DNA of 64,000 nt from Candidatus Frackibacter sp. WG13 (GCF_900114655.1 NZ_FOTT01000004.1:1-64000), one strand, 5' to 3'. Positions 36,920-45,669 are shown, counted from the first letter of the stretch. Program-made: numbers and translations. The notes: a model not told the origin generated them from the letters alone.

Positions 36920-36953
36920 AAAAAAAGCTATTAACCTTTTCTAAGTTAATAGC
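36920..36953 (-). terminator. Terminator after mazF
   Basis: GCTATTAAC and GTTAATAGC form a stem followed by seven Ts on the minus strand, 20 nt past the toxin stop codon. The following M20 gene starts 32 nt beyond it. Confidence 0.88.
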
Positions 36954-36972
36954 CTCCACCGCATATATCTAA

Positions 36973-37323
36973 TTATAAATCTATTAACCCTACACTAATT
37001 TCTAAAGCTTCATTCACTTCCTGTACTATCTCATCATCTAAATGAGTAATCTGCCGTTGTAACCGTTTCTTATCGATGGTTCTAATCTGTTCTAAAAGAA
37101 TTACTGAATCTCTTTCTAATTTATGTTCATTAGCATCTATTTCTACATGTGTTGGTAACTTAGCCTTATCAATCTTAGAAGTAATTGCTGCTACAATAAC
37201 TGTAGGACTATATTTATTACCAATGTCATTCTGAATCACTAGAACTGGCCTAACGCCACCTTGTTCTGAACCGACTACAGGGTTTAAATCGGCATAGAAC
37301 ACATCTCCTCGTTTAATAGCCAC
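36973..37323 (-). CDS. mazF: MazF/PemK-family endoribonuclease toxin (EndoA-like)
   Basis: A 116-residue toxin that cuts mRNA at short sequences. It has [31 protein letters not shown] in the first 45 residues (core [11 protein letters not shown] and [12 protein letters not shown]) with the conserved arginine, then [18 protein letters not shown] and [12 protein letters not shown]. It resembles Bacillus EndoA closely. The start is GTG, two nt past the antitoxin stop. A terminator follows. It is paired with the RHH antitoxin at 37326. Confidence 0.94.
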   Translation of the reverse strand: MAIKRGDVFYADLNPVVGSEQGGVRPVLVIQNDIGNKYSPTVIVAAITSKIDKAKLPTHVEIDANEHKLERDSVILLEQIRTIDKKRLQRQITHLDDEIVQEVNEALEISVGLIDL

Positions 37324-37325
37324 TG

Positions 37326-37601
37326 TTATTCACACTCCGCTATATTTGTTTCATACTTAAAAAAATCCCTGTTTTCCGTATTAATATTATCTTCTGCCAG
37401 TTCTAAATTAATATTACCCATCTCAAGATAGCCCTGTTTCATCTCTCTTTTTATCTCTTTTTTACGCAACTCAGTAATGTAAAGCTTCATAGCTTCACGA
37501 ATAAATTCACTACGATTCTGATTCTTCTCTTGAACGACCCCATCTACTTCCTCCAATAAATTATCTGGCAAACTAATCATTACCCTCTTTAGATTAGTCA
37601 A
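37326..37601 (-). CDS. Ribbon-helix-helix antitoxin of the MazEF/EndoAI type
   Basis: A 91-residue antitoxin. Residues 1-45 form a ribbon-helix-helix DNA-binding unit ([17 protein letters not shown] and [13 protein letters not shown]). The second half carries [19 protein letters not shown], which matches the toxin-binding region of Bacillus EndoAI (RRGYMEMAKINL, from memory). It begins with TTG, 7 nt after GGAGGTG, and leads the toxin gene. It would neutralise MazF and repress its own promoter. Confidence 0.92.
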   Translation of the reverse strand: MTNLKRVMISLPDNLLEEVDGVVQEKNQNRSEFIREAMKLYITELRKKEIKREMKQGYLEMGNINLELAEDNINTENRDFFKYETNIAECE

Positions 37602-37639
37602 ATTAAAACACCTCCGGCAAGATACATTAATTTAATAAT

Positions 37640-37669
37640 AGTATATGTTACTGACTGTAAGAATGTCAA
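37640..37669 (-). promoter_or_regulatory. Promoter of the antitoxin-toxin operon
   Basis: On the minus strand: TTGACA at 37669-37664, 18-nt spacer, TATACT at 37645-37640. The antitoxin start is 39 nt further on. Confidence 0.82.
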
Positions 37670-37760
37670 TATGGATATATATAAAGTTATATATTTGATT
37701 CAACATTAGTTTTTACAAGTTAATATATAATATTCATTTAATTTAAAGCTCTTCCAAGGA

Positions 37761-37787
37761 GAAAAAAGAGACGCAATAACACGTCTC
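37761..37787 (-). terminator. Terminator of the mini-antitoxin-like gene
   Basis: GAGACG and CGTCTC close a hairpin (37787-37768) followed on the minus strand by TTTTTTCTC. It starts 33 nt past the stop codon of the 56-residue gene and isolates that gene from the antitoxin-toxin operon. Confidence 0.82.
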
Positions 37788-37819
37788 CTCTCTTAAGTTC
37801 AAGACTAATTAGTCATCAC

Positions 37820-37990
37820 TTATACTCTTTCATAAGCTTCTTTATCCGCTTTCAAACCTTCTTCAGCTAATTTCAAATTGATCTTCCCCATTTTAAAATA
37901 GCCTTTCTTCATTTTCAGCTTTAAACTGCCTTTACATTCTTCATCTGCATTGTTAACTTCTTTCTTACTTAAAAACTGCTGGTTAGCCAT
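37820..37990 (-). CDS. 56-residue protein resembling only the toxin-binding half of the MazE-type antitoxin
   Basis: A short unrecognised gene reading MANQQFLSKKEVNNADEE and onward to a lysine-rich end. Its core, MKKGYFKMGKINLKLAEEG (residues 27-45), aligns with [19 protein letters not shown] in the antitoxin next door at about 11 of 19 positions. It has no ribbon-helix-helix part. It is a complete transcription unit with a consensus promoter (38070-38041), GAGGTGG 7 nt before the ATG and a terminator. It may bind MazF without DNA, act as an extra antitoxin, or be an unrelated protein with the same helix; the first is my preferred inference. Confidence 0.78.
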   Translation of the reverse strand: MANQQFLSKKEVNNADEECKGSLKLKMKKGYFKMGKINLKLAEEGLKADKEAYERV

Positions 37991-38040
37991 TGGCATCCCA
38001 CCTCATTCAAAATAGTTGAAACAGGACAATACGTAATTTA

Positions 38041-38070
38041 ATTATATCCTATTCTCAACAGACATGTCAA
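38041..38070 (-). promoter_or_regulatory. Promoter of the mini-antitoxin-like gene
   Basis: On the minus strand: TTGACA at 38070-38065, 18-nt spacer, TATAAT at 38046-38041, a full consensus. The ATG at 37990 is about 44 nt after the predicted start. The helicase stop at 38142 is 72 nt upstream. Confidence 0.87.
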
Positions 38071-38141
38071 TAGAAGTAATTGATTCTTTTGCCTAAATCG
38101 ACAAGTAATTTATGGTAATCCAATTAAAGTGTATGCTAATA

Positions 38142-40385
38142 TTATAATGCATAATAATAGCCATCTTCCTGCACATAATTAATTAATCGTTGGTAAACTT
38201 CATTAGAATTAATAGTAGAAGAATCCCCGATTATAATTAATTTTCGTTTAGCTCGCGTTAAAGAAACATTCAGTCTTCTCAAATCCCTTAAGAAACCAAT
38301 ATTACCATATTGATTACTACGAACTAATGATAAAATAATCACTTCTTTTTCACGCCCTTGAAAACCATCAACAGTATTAACTTCTAACTCATCTAAATCT
38401 AATTTATTATTAATCAACTCTACCTGGTCTTTATAAGGAGTAATCACCGCTATATCTTTTAAGTCTAAAGTAAGCTTCATAGCTTCTTCCACAATTTCTA
38501 TAACTAAGTCTGCTTCGATATGATTCTCTAATGACGTTGAATCACCTTTAGAACGTTCTGGTGCTCGCATACCTTTCGTATCAAAGAAGATTAATGGTTC
38601 ATTAAAAGTTAATGCTTTCTCTGCTATCTGTCCTCCATCTGGTTTTAAGATATCTAAGTCAGCTAAAGTATGATTTCCAATTCCTTGTGCACTTTCTAGT
38701 AAACCATTATAAAATTCGAAGTTAGAAAAGTTCATAATTAGATCATTCATTCGATATTGAACCTTTAACATCTGTTTTATTTCACCATTATATAAATCAA
38801 CTAATCTTTCAAATATAGAACGATTTAAACCATCTTGTTCAGCCTTACCACTTAAGATTGTTGGTGGTAACTGTTTGTGGTCTCCAGCTAAGATAGCTTG
38901 CTTAGACTTGGTTAATGGTATTAAGACTGCTGGTTCAGTAGCTTGAGTAGCTTCATCCACTACCAACAGATCAAATTTGAAGTTTTCTAGTACCTCAGAA
39001 CCCGCCGTAGAATTAGTAGTACATACCACATCTGCTTCACTCAATAATTCTTTTACAGCTTCATCTTCTAAAGTCTCTATCTTTGTAAATAACTCATCAA
39101 CCTTTTCTTGAATTTTAAGCCATTCTGCCATCTCTTTAATCTTGTTAAGCGGAACACCTCTAGTTCTCTTGTTATTATTAGCACTCTCTATAATTTGTTC
39201 ATTACTCATCCCTCTACGCCATCTACCACTTGGATGAGTCAATTCATCCTGTTTATCTAACAATTTATAAGCTTCTCTCCTTAACTTAGTAGCTTCTTGA
39301 TACTTAGCACGCTCTTCAATCAAATAGTCCAAAGTATGCTCCCTTAGAATAGGTGTCACTCTTACGGGATGTCCCACTCGGACTACATCAACATCTGCTT
39401 GCACTAACCTCTCTACTAAGTTATCAACCGCCGTATTGGAATCAGCCGTTGCCAAAATATCTTTCTTAGGACCAATAGCCTGCCTAATAATCTCAATACA
39501 AGTCATCGTTTTACCAGTACCTGGAGGCCCATGAATAAGGAAGAAGTCTCTAGCCTGTAAAGCCTTTTTAACCGCTTTCTTCTGTGACTCATTTAAGTTT
39601 TGATTAATGAATTCTACTTTTGGTTCAATATCATTAAACTCCATTTCTTCAATTCCTAAAAACCTATCACGAATTTCAGCCAATCTATCCTCTGCTTTTT
39701 CGACTTTCTCTAAAGCATCTAACATCCGTTGGAAAGTAATATCATTTACATATAGGTCTAGCCTTAAGCCCTTACCATAAACAAAGCCAGCCGGTTCTTG
39801 ATCAAAAACAACAGTTAATGAGTACTGAGTCTTCTCAGCCACAGTCCCTGTCGGATTATCATCTCGTAGAGGTTGATTCTTACTAATCATTACTAAGTCT
39901 CCTACATTTATCTCATTATCCGGTAACTCTTCTCCTCTTCGCTGTCGCATAAATTTTACTAACTTCTTACCACCAAAACCTTCACCTTCATCACGACCAC
40001 GAAGATGTAAGATTGCTCTTCCTTTCTTTTCACGCTCGTAACCTGTCAAGTTCTGAATTTCTAATTCATGTTTCCGCATCTCAGCTTTTCTTTCCATCTG
40101 TACTAATCGCTTAAACTTATTAACATAATTATTTATATCCTCTATCTTTTCTCGGGCATCATCATCAACCCGAACTTTGACCTTAATTCCCGCTACTTGA
40201 TTATTGTCCATAACCTTAACCACTTTATCTGCTATACCTTCTTCTACTTCGACTACTGCTTTACCATCAACAAAATCTATCTTACCAATCTTATTTCCAT
40301 CCATCTTCACCTCATTAGTAAAAGCCCCTACAATATCACCTGGCCCTACATAATCAGGTAAATTTTCAACTACTAAATTTACCAT
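38142..40385 (-). CDS. SF1B helicase (IGHMBP2/Upf1-like) with DbpA-type RNA-binding N-terminus
   Basis: A 747-residue DNA/RNA helicase. Motif I is HGPPGTGKT (286-292 for the P-loop), motif II VVDEATQAT, then GDHKQLPPTI and the C-terminal motifs VQYRMND, TVDGFQGREKEVIILS and RLNVSLTRAKRKLIIIGD. The first ~75 residues (GDIVGAFTNEVKMDGNKIGK, then VVEVEEGIADKVVKVM and AGIKVKVRV) resemble the RNA-binding domain at the C-terminus of DbpA/YxiN helicases. I start at the ATG at 40385, 8 nt after GGAGGTGA; an upstream ATG would place a terminator hairpin inside the gene. It may act on structured RNA or R-loops. Confidence 0.88.
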   Translation of the reverse strand: MVNLVVENLPDYVGPGDIVGAFTNEVKMDGNKIGKIDFVDGKAVVEVEEGIADKVVKVMDNNQVAGIKVKVRVDDDAREKIEDINNYVNKFKRLVQMERKAEMRKHELEIQNLTGYEREKKGRAILHLRGRDEGEGFGGKKLVKFMRQRRGEELPDNEINVGDLVMISKNQPLRDDNPTGTVAEKTQYSLTVVFDQEPAGFVYGKGLRLDLYVNDITFQRMLDALEKVEKAEDRLAEIRDRFLGIEEMEFNDIEPKVEFINQNLNESQKKAVKKALQARDFFLIHGPPGTGKTMTCIEIIRQAIGPKKDILATADSNTAVDNLVERLVQADVDVVRVGHPVRVTPILREHTLDYLIEERAKYQEATKLRREAYKLLDKQDELTHPSGRWRRGMSNEQIIESANNNKRTRGVPLNKIKEMAEWLKIQEKVDELFTKIETLEDEAVKELLSEADVVCTTNSTAGSEVLENFKFDLLVVDEATQATEPAVLIPLTKSKQAILAGDHKQLPPTILSGKAEQDGLNRSIFERLVDLYNGEIKQMLKVQYRMNDLIMNFSNFEFYNGLLESAQGIGNHTLADLDILKPDGGQIAEKALTFNEPLIFFDTKGMRAPERSKGDSTSLENHIEADLVIEIVEEAMKLTLDLKDIAVITPYKDQVELINNKLDLDELEVNTVDGFQGREKEVIILSLVRSNQYGNIGFLRDLRRLNVSLTRAKRKLIIIGDSSTINSNEVYQRLINYVQEDGYYYAL

Positions 40386-40401
40386 TACAATCTTCACCTC
40401 C

Positions 40402-40428
40402 AAAAAAAGCACCCTAAGCTTAGGGTGC
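40402..40428 (-). terminator. Intrinsic terminator/attenuator hairpin abutting the helicase ribosome binding site
   Basis: GCACCCTAAGCTTAGGGTGC (40428-40409) is a perfect palindrome followed by seven Ts, and the T-run touches the GGAGGTGA site of the helicase gene. It lies downstream of a consensus promoter, so it is part of the helicase leader rather than just the end of elbB. Confidence 0.82.
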
Positions 40429-40443
40429 AATTATACACTAAAA

Positions 40444-40472
40444 AGTATATCAAAAAGTCTTTTGTTAGTCAA
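40444..40472 (-). promoter_or_regulatory. Helicase promoter
   Basis: On the minus strand: TTGACT at 40472-40467, 17-nt spacer, TATACT at 40449-40444. Transcription would start near 40437, about 10 nt before the terminator hairpin. Confidence 0.8.
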
Positions 40473-40476
40473 AATT

Positions 40477-41139
40477 TCAAAGTAAATTGATTACACTATC
40501 TACCAGTTTTTTTACCCCAATATCAACTTCCGAAATTGAATCCGCTAACATATATGCCGGAGTAGTAACTATCTTTAATTCTTCATCCACTACTATTTCA
40601 TCTACTTTAGTTTCAACATGTTCAGCACCTAGCTCTTCAATATATTGAGCTGCTTCACAATCAATTCCTACAGTTAGTTTAGGTTTGTAATCTGCATCTG
40701 CTAAGGCCTTAGCTACTACTAATGGTGAAATACAGATAGCACCTATTGGCTTTTGGTCATTAATCATCTGTACTATTATCTCCTTAACCTCTCGATTGAT
40801 CTTGCACTCATCTTGCATCAAAGCATAGTTAGTTAAATTCTTGGTAGCCCCCGCACCTCCAGGTAAAATTAAGGCATCTAAACTAGAAGCATCCACTTCA
40901 CTTAATGATTGAATATCTCCACGGGCAATTCTTGCTGCCTCTACCAGTAAATCTCTATTCTCTCTTTTAATCTCTTCCTGGCTCAAATGATTAATTACTT
41001 CTGTCTGAAGAATATTAGGTCCTAATGCAACTATTTCTTGACCTGCTTGGTCTAAATGAAGCATAGTCAGAACAGCCTCATGAATCTCTGAACCATCATA
41101 AACCCCACAACCACTTAATAAGACACCTATCTTCCCCAT
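40477..41139 (-). CDS. elbB: ElbB-family glyoxalase-like protein (DJ-1/PfpI fold)
   Basis: A 220-residue class I glutamine-amidotransferase-like protein of the ElbB/ES1 group; the E. coli member has been called an isoprenoid-biosynthesis protein with glyoxalase activity. It shows VLLSGCGVYDGSEIHEAV at the N-terminus, LILPGGAGATKNL near residue 92 and the nucleophile-elbow cysteine in GAICISPLVVAKAL near 133. I start at the ATG at 41139, 8 nt after AAGGGG; the upstream TTG is less likely. Its physiological role is uncertain. It follows a CBS gene. Confidence 0.92.
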   Translation of the reverse strand: MGKIGVLLSGCGVYDGSEIHEAVLTMLHLDQAGQEIVALGPNILQTEVINHLSQEEIKRENRDLLVEAARIARGDIQSLSEVDASSLDALILPGGAGATKNLTNYALMQDECKINREVKEIIVQMINDQKPIGAICISPLVVAKALADADYKPKLTVGIDCEAAQYIEELGAEHVETKVDEIVVDEELKIVTTPAYMLADSISEVDIGVKKLVDSVINLL

Positions 41140-41161
41140 CTTCAATTCCCCTTTCCTAATC

Positions 41162-41608
41162 TTATTTGACCAATGAGCTTACTAAGTCATTTCTACTTAC
41201 AATCCCTACTAATTCATCTTTCTCTAAAACCGGAACCCGATTAATTTCATTCTCAGTCATCATAGTAGCTATCTCCTCAGTAGACGTTTCTGTATCAACA
41301 GCAATAACATCCTCACTCATTACATCTCCTACTTTAGTTCCTATCATCTTCTTAAATTCTTCTTCAAACTCGCGAAAACTCTCTAAATAAATAATACTAT
41401 CCAATAGATAGATATAGTCAGGAAAATGTAATTTTTTATCACGAACAATTAAGTCCTGTTCCGTTACAACTCCTACTAATTCTTGCTCATCATTAACCAC
41501 TGGCAAACCACTAATCTTATGTTTAGTTAATAATTTAGCTACTTCTTTAATAGTGGCTTCCTCATTAACAGTAATTACATCTTTAGTCATTACATCTTTT
41601 GCTAACAT
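41162..41608 (-). CDS. CBS-domain pair protein
   Basis: A 148-residue protein made of two CBS motifs (a Bateman module), which bind adenine nucleotides or related ligands. Motif 1 covers about residues 1-60 (AKDVMTKDVITVNEEATI, ISGLPVVNDEQELVGVVTE). Motif 2 covers about 90-148 (GDVMSEDVIAVDTETST, RVPVLEKDELVGIVSRND). There is no effector domain. It lies 3 nt after nnrDE and 16 nt before the elbB stretch in a compact run of genes. Confidence 0.92.
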   Translation of the reverse strand: MLAKDVMTKDVITVNEEATIKEVAKLLTKHKISGLPVVNDEQELVGVVTEQDLIVRDKKLHFPDYIYLLDSIIYLESFREFEEEFKKMIGTKVGDVMSEDVIAVDTETSTEEIATMMTENEINRVPVLEKDELVGIVSRNDLVSSLVK

Positions 41609-41611
41609 TTT

Positions 41612-43162
41612 TTATCCCTCCATTAAATAATTGAATGCTTTTGCTAATCCTTTAATTAGATCACTAGCTACCAAAGTATGAACTGTCTCCGCTTCTAATT
41701 GTAAATCCCCAGTCAAACCATGTAAGAAAACTCCTAAAACAGCTGCACTATCAGATGATAATCCTTGTGCTATCAAGCCAGTAATAATACCTGTCAAGAC
41801 ATCTCCACTACCTGCCGTAGCCAAACCAGAATTGCCAGTTGAATTAACATAGACCTTACCATCAGACAGAGCTACTAAAGTAGCGGCTCCCTTTAAAACT
41901 AATGTTATATCTAAGTCTTGTGCTAACTGAGTAGCCACTTTTACTCTATCTTCTTGAATATCTTTAATTGAACTCCCTGTCAAACGAGCCATTTCTCCAG
42001 GATGAGGTGTTAAAACAGTTGGAGCTTCTCTTTCAGCTAACAGCTTTAAATCATTAATCGCATTTAGACCATCAGCATCAATTACTAAAGGTATTTTTAC
42101 TGTGGAAAGAATATCATGGAGAATATAAGTCATTTCTTCATTCTGAGATAATCCTGGACCAATAGCCATGACATCTGCTTTTTGGCTTAACTCTTTTATA
42201 TTAGATAAAGCATTTAAACTTAAGGAGCCTTTACGACTCTCCGGTAAAGGTTTAGTCATTACTTCAGTTAATTTTTCCTCTAAAATTGAATTTAAACTTT
42301 TAGGAATACCTAAAGTTACAATTCCAGCCCCGCTCTTCAAAGCAGCTAAGCTACTTAACTTAGCTGCACCGGTCATCCCTACTGAACCGGCTACTACTAA
42401 AGCATGTCCATAAGTCCCTTTATAACTAAACGCCTCTCTTTTAGGCAATAATTTTCTTGCTAGCTTAGGAGTGATTAACTCTCGTTTAATCTCTTTACCA
42501 TCTATTACTTGGTCTGGTATACTAATATCTGCTACCTCTAAGCCCCCTACATAGTCCCGACCAGGATAGAGTAATAACCCTAGCTTTGGCAAAGCAAAAG
42601 TAACCGTTCTATCTGCTTTAATTGCTATTCCATGTATTCTTCCGCTATCAGCATTAATTCCTGAAGGAATATCTATAGCTAAAACTGATGTCTCTACATC
42701 ATTAACTATTTTAATTAAATCTGGCACTAAACCCCTTAATTTTCCTTTAATCCCAGTCCCTAAAATTCCATCTATTATCAAGTCAGCCTCTTCTAAACTA
42801 GGAATCAACCGTTCTAAATCTTCTTGATTCTGCAATTCTTCTATCGTAAATCTTAGTTTATGTAAGATATTTAAATTAATTTCGGCATCCCCACTTATCT
42901 GAGCAGTCTCTCCTAAAACGAAGACTCTAACTTCTACTCCTAAGTTAGCTAATAGACGAGCTACTACGAAACCATCACCACCATTATTCCCTTTCCCAGC
43001 TAAAACTATTACTTCAGCCTGATAATTATCTTCTAAGATTTCTAATGCAGTATCAACTACTGCTTGTCCTGCATTCTCCATTAGAACCACTCCTGGAACA
43101 CCGACCTCTTCAATGGTAATTCGGTCTAAATCTTGCATCTCTTGAGCAGTTACTAACTTCAT
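41612..43162 (-). CDS. nnrDE: Bifunctional NAD(P)H-hydrate epimerase / ADP-dependent NAD(P)H-hydrate dehydratase
   Basis: A 516-residue repair enzyme that restores damaged NADH/NADPH hydrates. The N-terminal epimerase (NnrE, about 1-215) has ENAGQAVVDTA and LAGKGNNGGDGFVVARLL near residue 53. The C-terminal dehydratase (NnrD, about 225-510) has KGTYGHALVVAGSVGMTGAAKL near 245, LTPHPGEMARL near 395 and the NSTGNSGLATAGSGDVLTG block near 440. It follows acpS, a frequent arrangement in Firmicutes. Confidence 0.96.
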   Translation of the reverse strand: MKLVTAQEMQDLDRITIEEVGVPGVVLMENAGQAVVDTALEILEDNYQAEVIVLAGKGNNGGDGFVVARLLANLGVEVRVFVLGETAQISGDAEINLNILHKLRFTIEELQNQEDLERLIPSLEEADLIIDGILGTGIKGKLRGLVPDLIKIVNDVETSVLAIDIPSGINADSGRIHGIAIKADRTVTFALPKLGLLLYPGRDYVGGLEVADISIPDQVIDGKEIKRELITPKLARKLLPKREAFSYKGTYGHALVVAGSVGMTGAAKLSSLAALKSGAGIVTLGIPKSLNSILEEKLTEVMTKPLPESRKGSLSLNALSNIKELSQKADVMAIGPGLSQNEEMTYILHDILSTVKIPLVIDADGLNAINDLKLLAEREAPTVLTPHPGEMARLTGSSIKDIQEDRVKVATQLAQDLDITLVLKGAATLVALSDGKVYVNSTGNSGLATAGSGDVLTGIITGLIAQGLSSDSAAVLGVFLHGLTGDLQLEAETVHTLVASDLIKGLAKAFNYLMEG

Positions 43163-43198
43163 AGTACCCCTCCTTGCAATATTCCTCTCAACGCTAAT

Positions 43199-43582
43199 TT
43201 AATCCTTCTTACTTAAGGCAACTGCTTGAGCAACAGCATACTCTTCTGTGTGAGAAAGACTTATTAGCACTTCTTTAATTCCTAACTCTTTAGCTACTTC
43301 TTTTGCTCGATTATGTAAAATAATCGTCGGTTTACCTAATTGATCATTCCTAATCTCTATATCAGTTAATCTCATCTCTCTTAATCCAGTTCCTAACGCT
43401 TTAACTACTGCTTCTTTAGCAGCAAAGCGAGCTGCAAAGTTAATTTCTGGTCTGTTACGTTCTAGACAGTAATCAATCTCATCTAAAGTAAAGATTCGTT
43501 GCTGAAATCGTTCTCCATGCTTCTGTATCCCTTCTCTAATACGCTCAACCTCAATAATATCGACACCTATTCCATAGACCAT
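43199..43582 (-). CDS. acpS: Holo-[acyl-carrier-protein] synthase
   Basis: A 127-residue AcpS that attaches 4'-phosphopantetheine to acyl carrier protein. It has GIGVDIIEVERI at the start with the Mg-binding aspartate, ARFAAKEAVVKALGTGL near residue 50 with the second metal ligand, and LISLSHTEEYAVAQAV near 107. I start at the ATG that precedes VYGIGVD (43582), with AAGGAG 11 nt before it. nnrDE follows 36 nt on. Confidence 0.95.
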   Translation of the reverse strand: MVYGIGVDIIEVERIREGIQKHGERFQQRIFTLDEIDYCLERNRPEINFAARFAAKEAVVKALGTGLREMRLTDIEIRNDQLGKPTIILHNRAKEVAKELGIKEVLISLSHTEEYAVAQAVALSKKD

Positions 43583-43745
43583 TTTAATTATTACTCCTTC
43601 TTGATTAAAAGTCACCAAAGAGAGTTTCGGCTATACTCCTTTATTAATACAGGTGAATACCTACTATTATTATACTAGCTAACTTACTAATTAATTCTTT
43701 AAATATCCGGTTGATTCCTTTTTATATTGCTAAAAATTGGGCAAA

Positions 43746-43778
43746 AGAAAAACCTTCGGCCTAAAAATAAACCGAAGA
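43746..43778 (-). terminator. Terminator after glmS
   Basis: ATCTTCGG and CCGAAGG form a stem around a T-rich loop, followed on the minus strand by TTTTTCTTTTG. It is 16 nt past the glmS stop. Confidence 0.85.
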
Positions 43779-43793
43779 TTTAATTTATTCCAC

Positions 43794-45626
43794 TTATTCA
43801 ACTGTAACACTCTTAGCCAAGTTCCGTGGTTGATCTACATCACAACCTCTTTCTACAGCTACGTAGTAAGCCAGTAACTGCAGAGGTACTACTGTCAAAA
43901 TAGAAGTTAATATTTCTTCTGTAGACGGAATTTCAATAATATGATCTAAAGACTTAATAATATCTTCATCATTCCCTAAGACAATTCCTGTAACAGAAGC
44001 TTCCCGCGCCTGTACCTCCCGAACATTACTTAACATCTTATCTAATACAGACTTTTGGGTCGCCAGTGCTATAACCGGTACACCTTCCTCAATCAAAGCT
44101 AAAGTACCATGCTTTAATTCACCAGCAGCATAAGACTCAGCATGAATATAAGAGATCTCTTTTAACTTTAATGCTCCTTCTAAAGCCACAGCATAATCTA
44201 TACTCCGCCCAATAAAGAACGCATTCTCATATTCAGCATAATCGCTAGCAAAATCCTCAATCATCTCTTCACTCTTATTAATAATCTGTCCTACCTGATT
44301 CGGTAGATTCTTCAAGGCTGCTATTAATTCTTTAACTCTCCTTTGAGATATAGTCTCTTTAACCTGAGCTAAATAGATAGCTAACAGATAAAAGACCATT
44401 AACATATTAATATAGGCCTTAGTAGAAGCAACCGCAATCTCTGGACCAGCATGGATATATAAGACCTTATCAGCCTCTCGTGGTATTGTCCCTCCTACCA
44501 CATTACTAATTGCTAACACTTCTGCCCCTCGGTCTTGAGCTTCTCTTAAAGCTGCTAAGGTATCTGCTGTCTCTCCCGATTGACTAACTACAATAACTAA
44601 AGTGTTCTCATTAACTAGCGGACTACGATACCTAAATTCAGAAGCAATATCTACTTCAACTGGTACTCTAACTAAGTCCTCGATTAAATATTTAGCTACT
44701 AACCCTGAATGGTAAGCCGTACCACAAGCTACAATATAGATTCGCTCGTAACCATTTACATCTTCTAAAGTAAAATCTAACTCTTCTAAGATTACTTTGC
44801 TATTATCATTACTTAATCTACCGCTAATTGCTCTACGCAAAGCCTCGGGCTGTTCGTGAATCTCTTTCAGCATAAAATGATCATAGCCAGCTTTTTCAGC
44901 CATTCCTGGGTCCCAATCAACTGTAAAGACCTCTTTTTCAACCAGTTCACCATCAAAAGCAGATAATTTCACTCCGTCTCTCGTAATAACTGCTATCTCT
45001 TCATCATCTAAAATATAGACCTGATCAGTATGCTTTAAGATAGCCGGAATATCTGAAGCAACAAAATATTCACTATCTTTAAGACCTACTATTAAAGGGC
45101 TATCCTGTCTGACTACTACTAGTTTATCAGGTTCATTAACCGTCATAACTACGAGCGCATATGAACCGTCTAACTTCTCAATCACCTTCTGTACTGTTGC
45201 TTCTAAATCTCCATCATAATATTCCTCTATTAAATGGGCGATTACTTCCGTATCTGTCTCCGAACTAAATTGATGACCTTCAGCCAATAGTTCTTCCTTC
45301 AAAGGTAGATAATTCTCAATAATTCCATTGTGAACAACCACAAATTCACCTTCACAACTAGTGTGAGGATGAGAATTAGGGGTCGAGGGTCGACCGTGAG
45401 TTGCCCAACGTGTATGACCAATTCCTATCTTCCCTTTAGGTTCTTCTTTAGTAACTACTTCCTCAAGATTCTCTAACTTACCGACCTGTTTATAAATATC
45501 AATTTCACCTTGATGATACAAAGCTATTCCAGCCGAATCGTACCCGCGATACTCTAATTTATTTAAACCATCAACCAAAATGGAACTCGCCGTTTTTTCA
45601 CCTATATAACCGACAATTCCACACAT
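43794..45626 (-). CDS. glmS: Glutamine-fructose-6-phosphate aminotransferase (isomerising)
   Basis: GlmS (610 residues) makes glucosamine-6-phosphate for peptidoglycan and lipopolysaccharide. It must start MCGIVGY because the cysteine at position 2 is the N-terminal glutaminase nucleophile, so I use the ATG at 45626, 8 nt after GGAGG. The glutaminase covers about residues 1-225 (GHTRWATHG, HNGIIENY). Two SIS sugar-isomerase domains follow (SQSGETADTLAAL near 350), and the end is QPRNLAKSVTVE. The glmS ribozyme lies in the leader and glmM upstream. Confidence 0.98.
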   Translation of the reverse strand: MCGIVGYIGEKTASSILVDGLNKLEYRGYDSAGIALYHQGEIDIYKQVGKLENLEEVVTKEEPKGKIGIGHTRWATHGRPSTPNSHPHTSCEGEFVVVHNGIIENYLPLKEELLAEGHQFSSETDTEVIAHLIEEYYDGDLEATVQKVIEKLDGSYALVVMTVNEPDKLVVVRQDSPLIVGLKDSEYFVASDIPAILKHTDQVYILDDEEIAVITRDGVKLSAFDGELVEKEVFTVDWDPGMAEKAGYDHFMLKEIHEQPEALRRAISGRLSNDNSKVILEELDFTLEDVNGYERIYIVACGTAYHSGLVAKYLIEDLVRVPVEVDIASEFRYRSPLVNENTLVIVVSQSGETADTLAALREAQDRGAEVLAISNVVGGTIPREADKVLYIHAGPEIAVASTKAYINMLMVFYLLAIYLAQVKETISQRRVKELIAALKNLPNQVGQIINKSEEMIEDFASDYAEYENAFFIGRSIDYAVALEGALKLKEISYIHAESYAAGELKHGTLALIEEGVPVIALATQKSVLDKMLSNVREVQAREASVTGIVLGNDEDIIKSLDHIIEIPSTEEILTSILTVVPLQLLAYYVAVERGCDVDQPRNLAKSVTVE

Positions 45627-45669
45627 ATAGTTAGCCTCCATCTCTATCAAATTATATTTGTTAGTTTAA

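Noticed and set aside
40386-40430. Longer helicase start
   Set aside because: It would place the terminator hairpin and the GGAGGTGA site inside the coding sequence.
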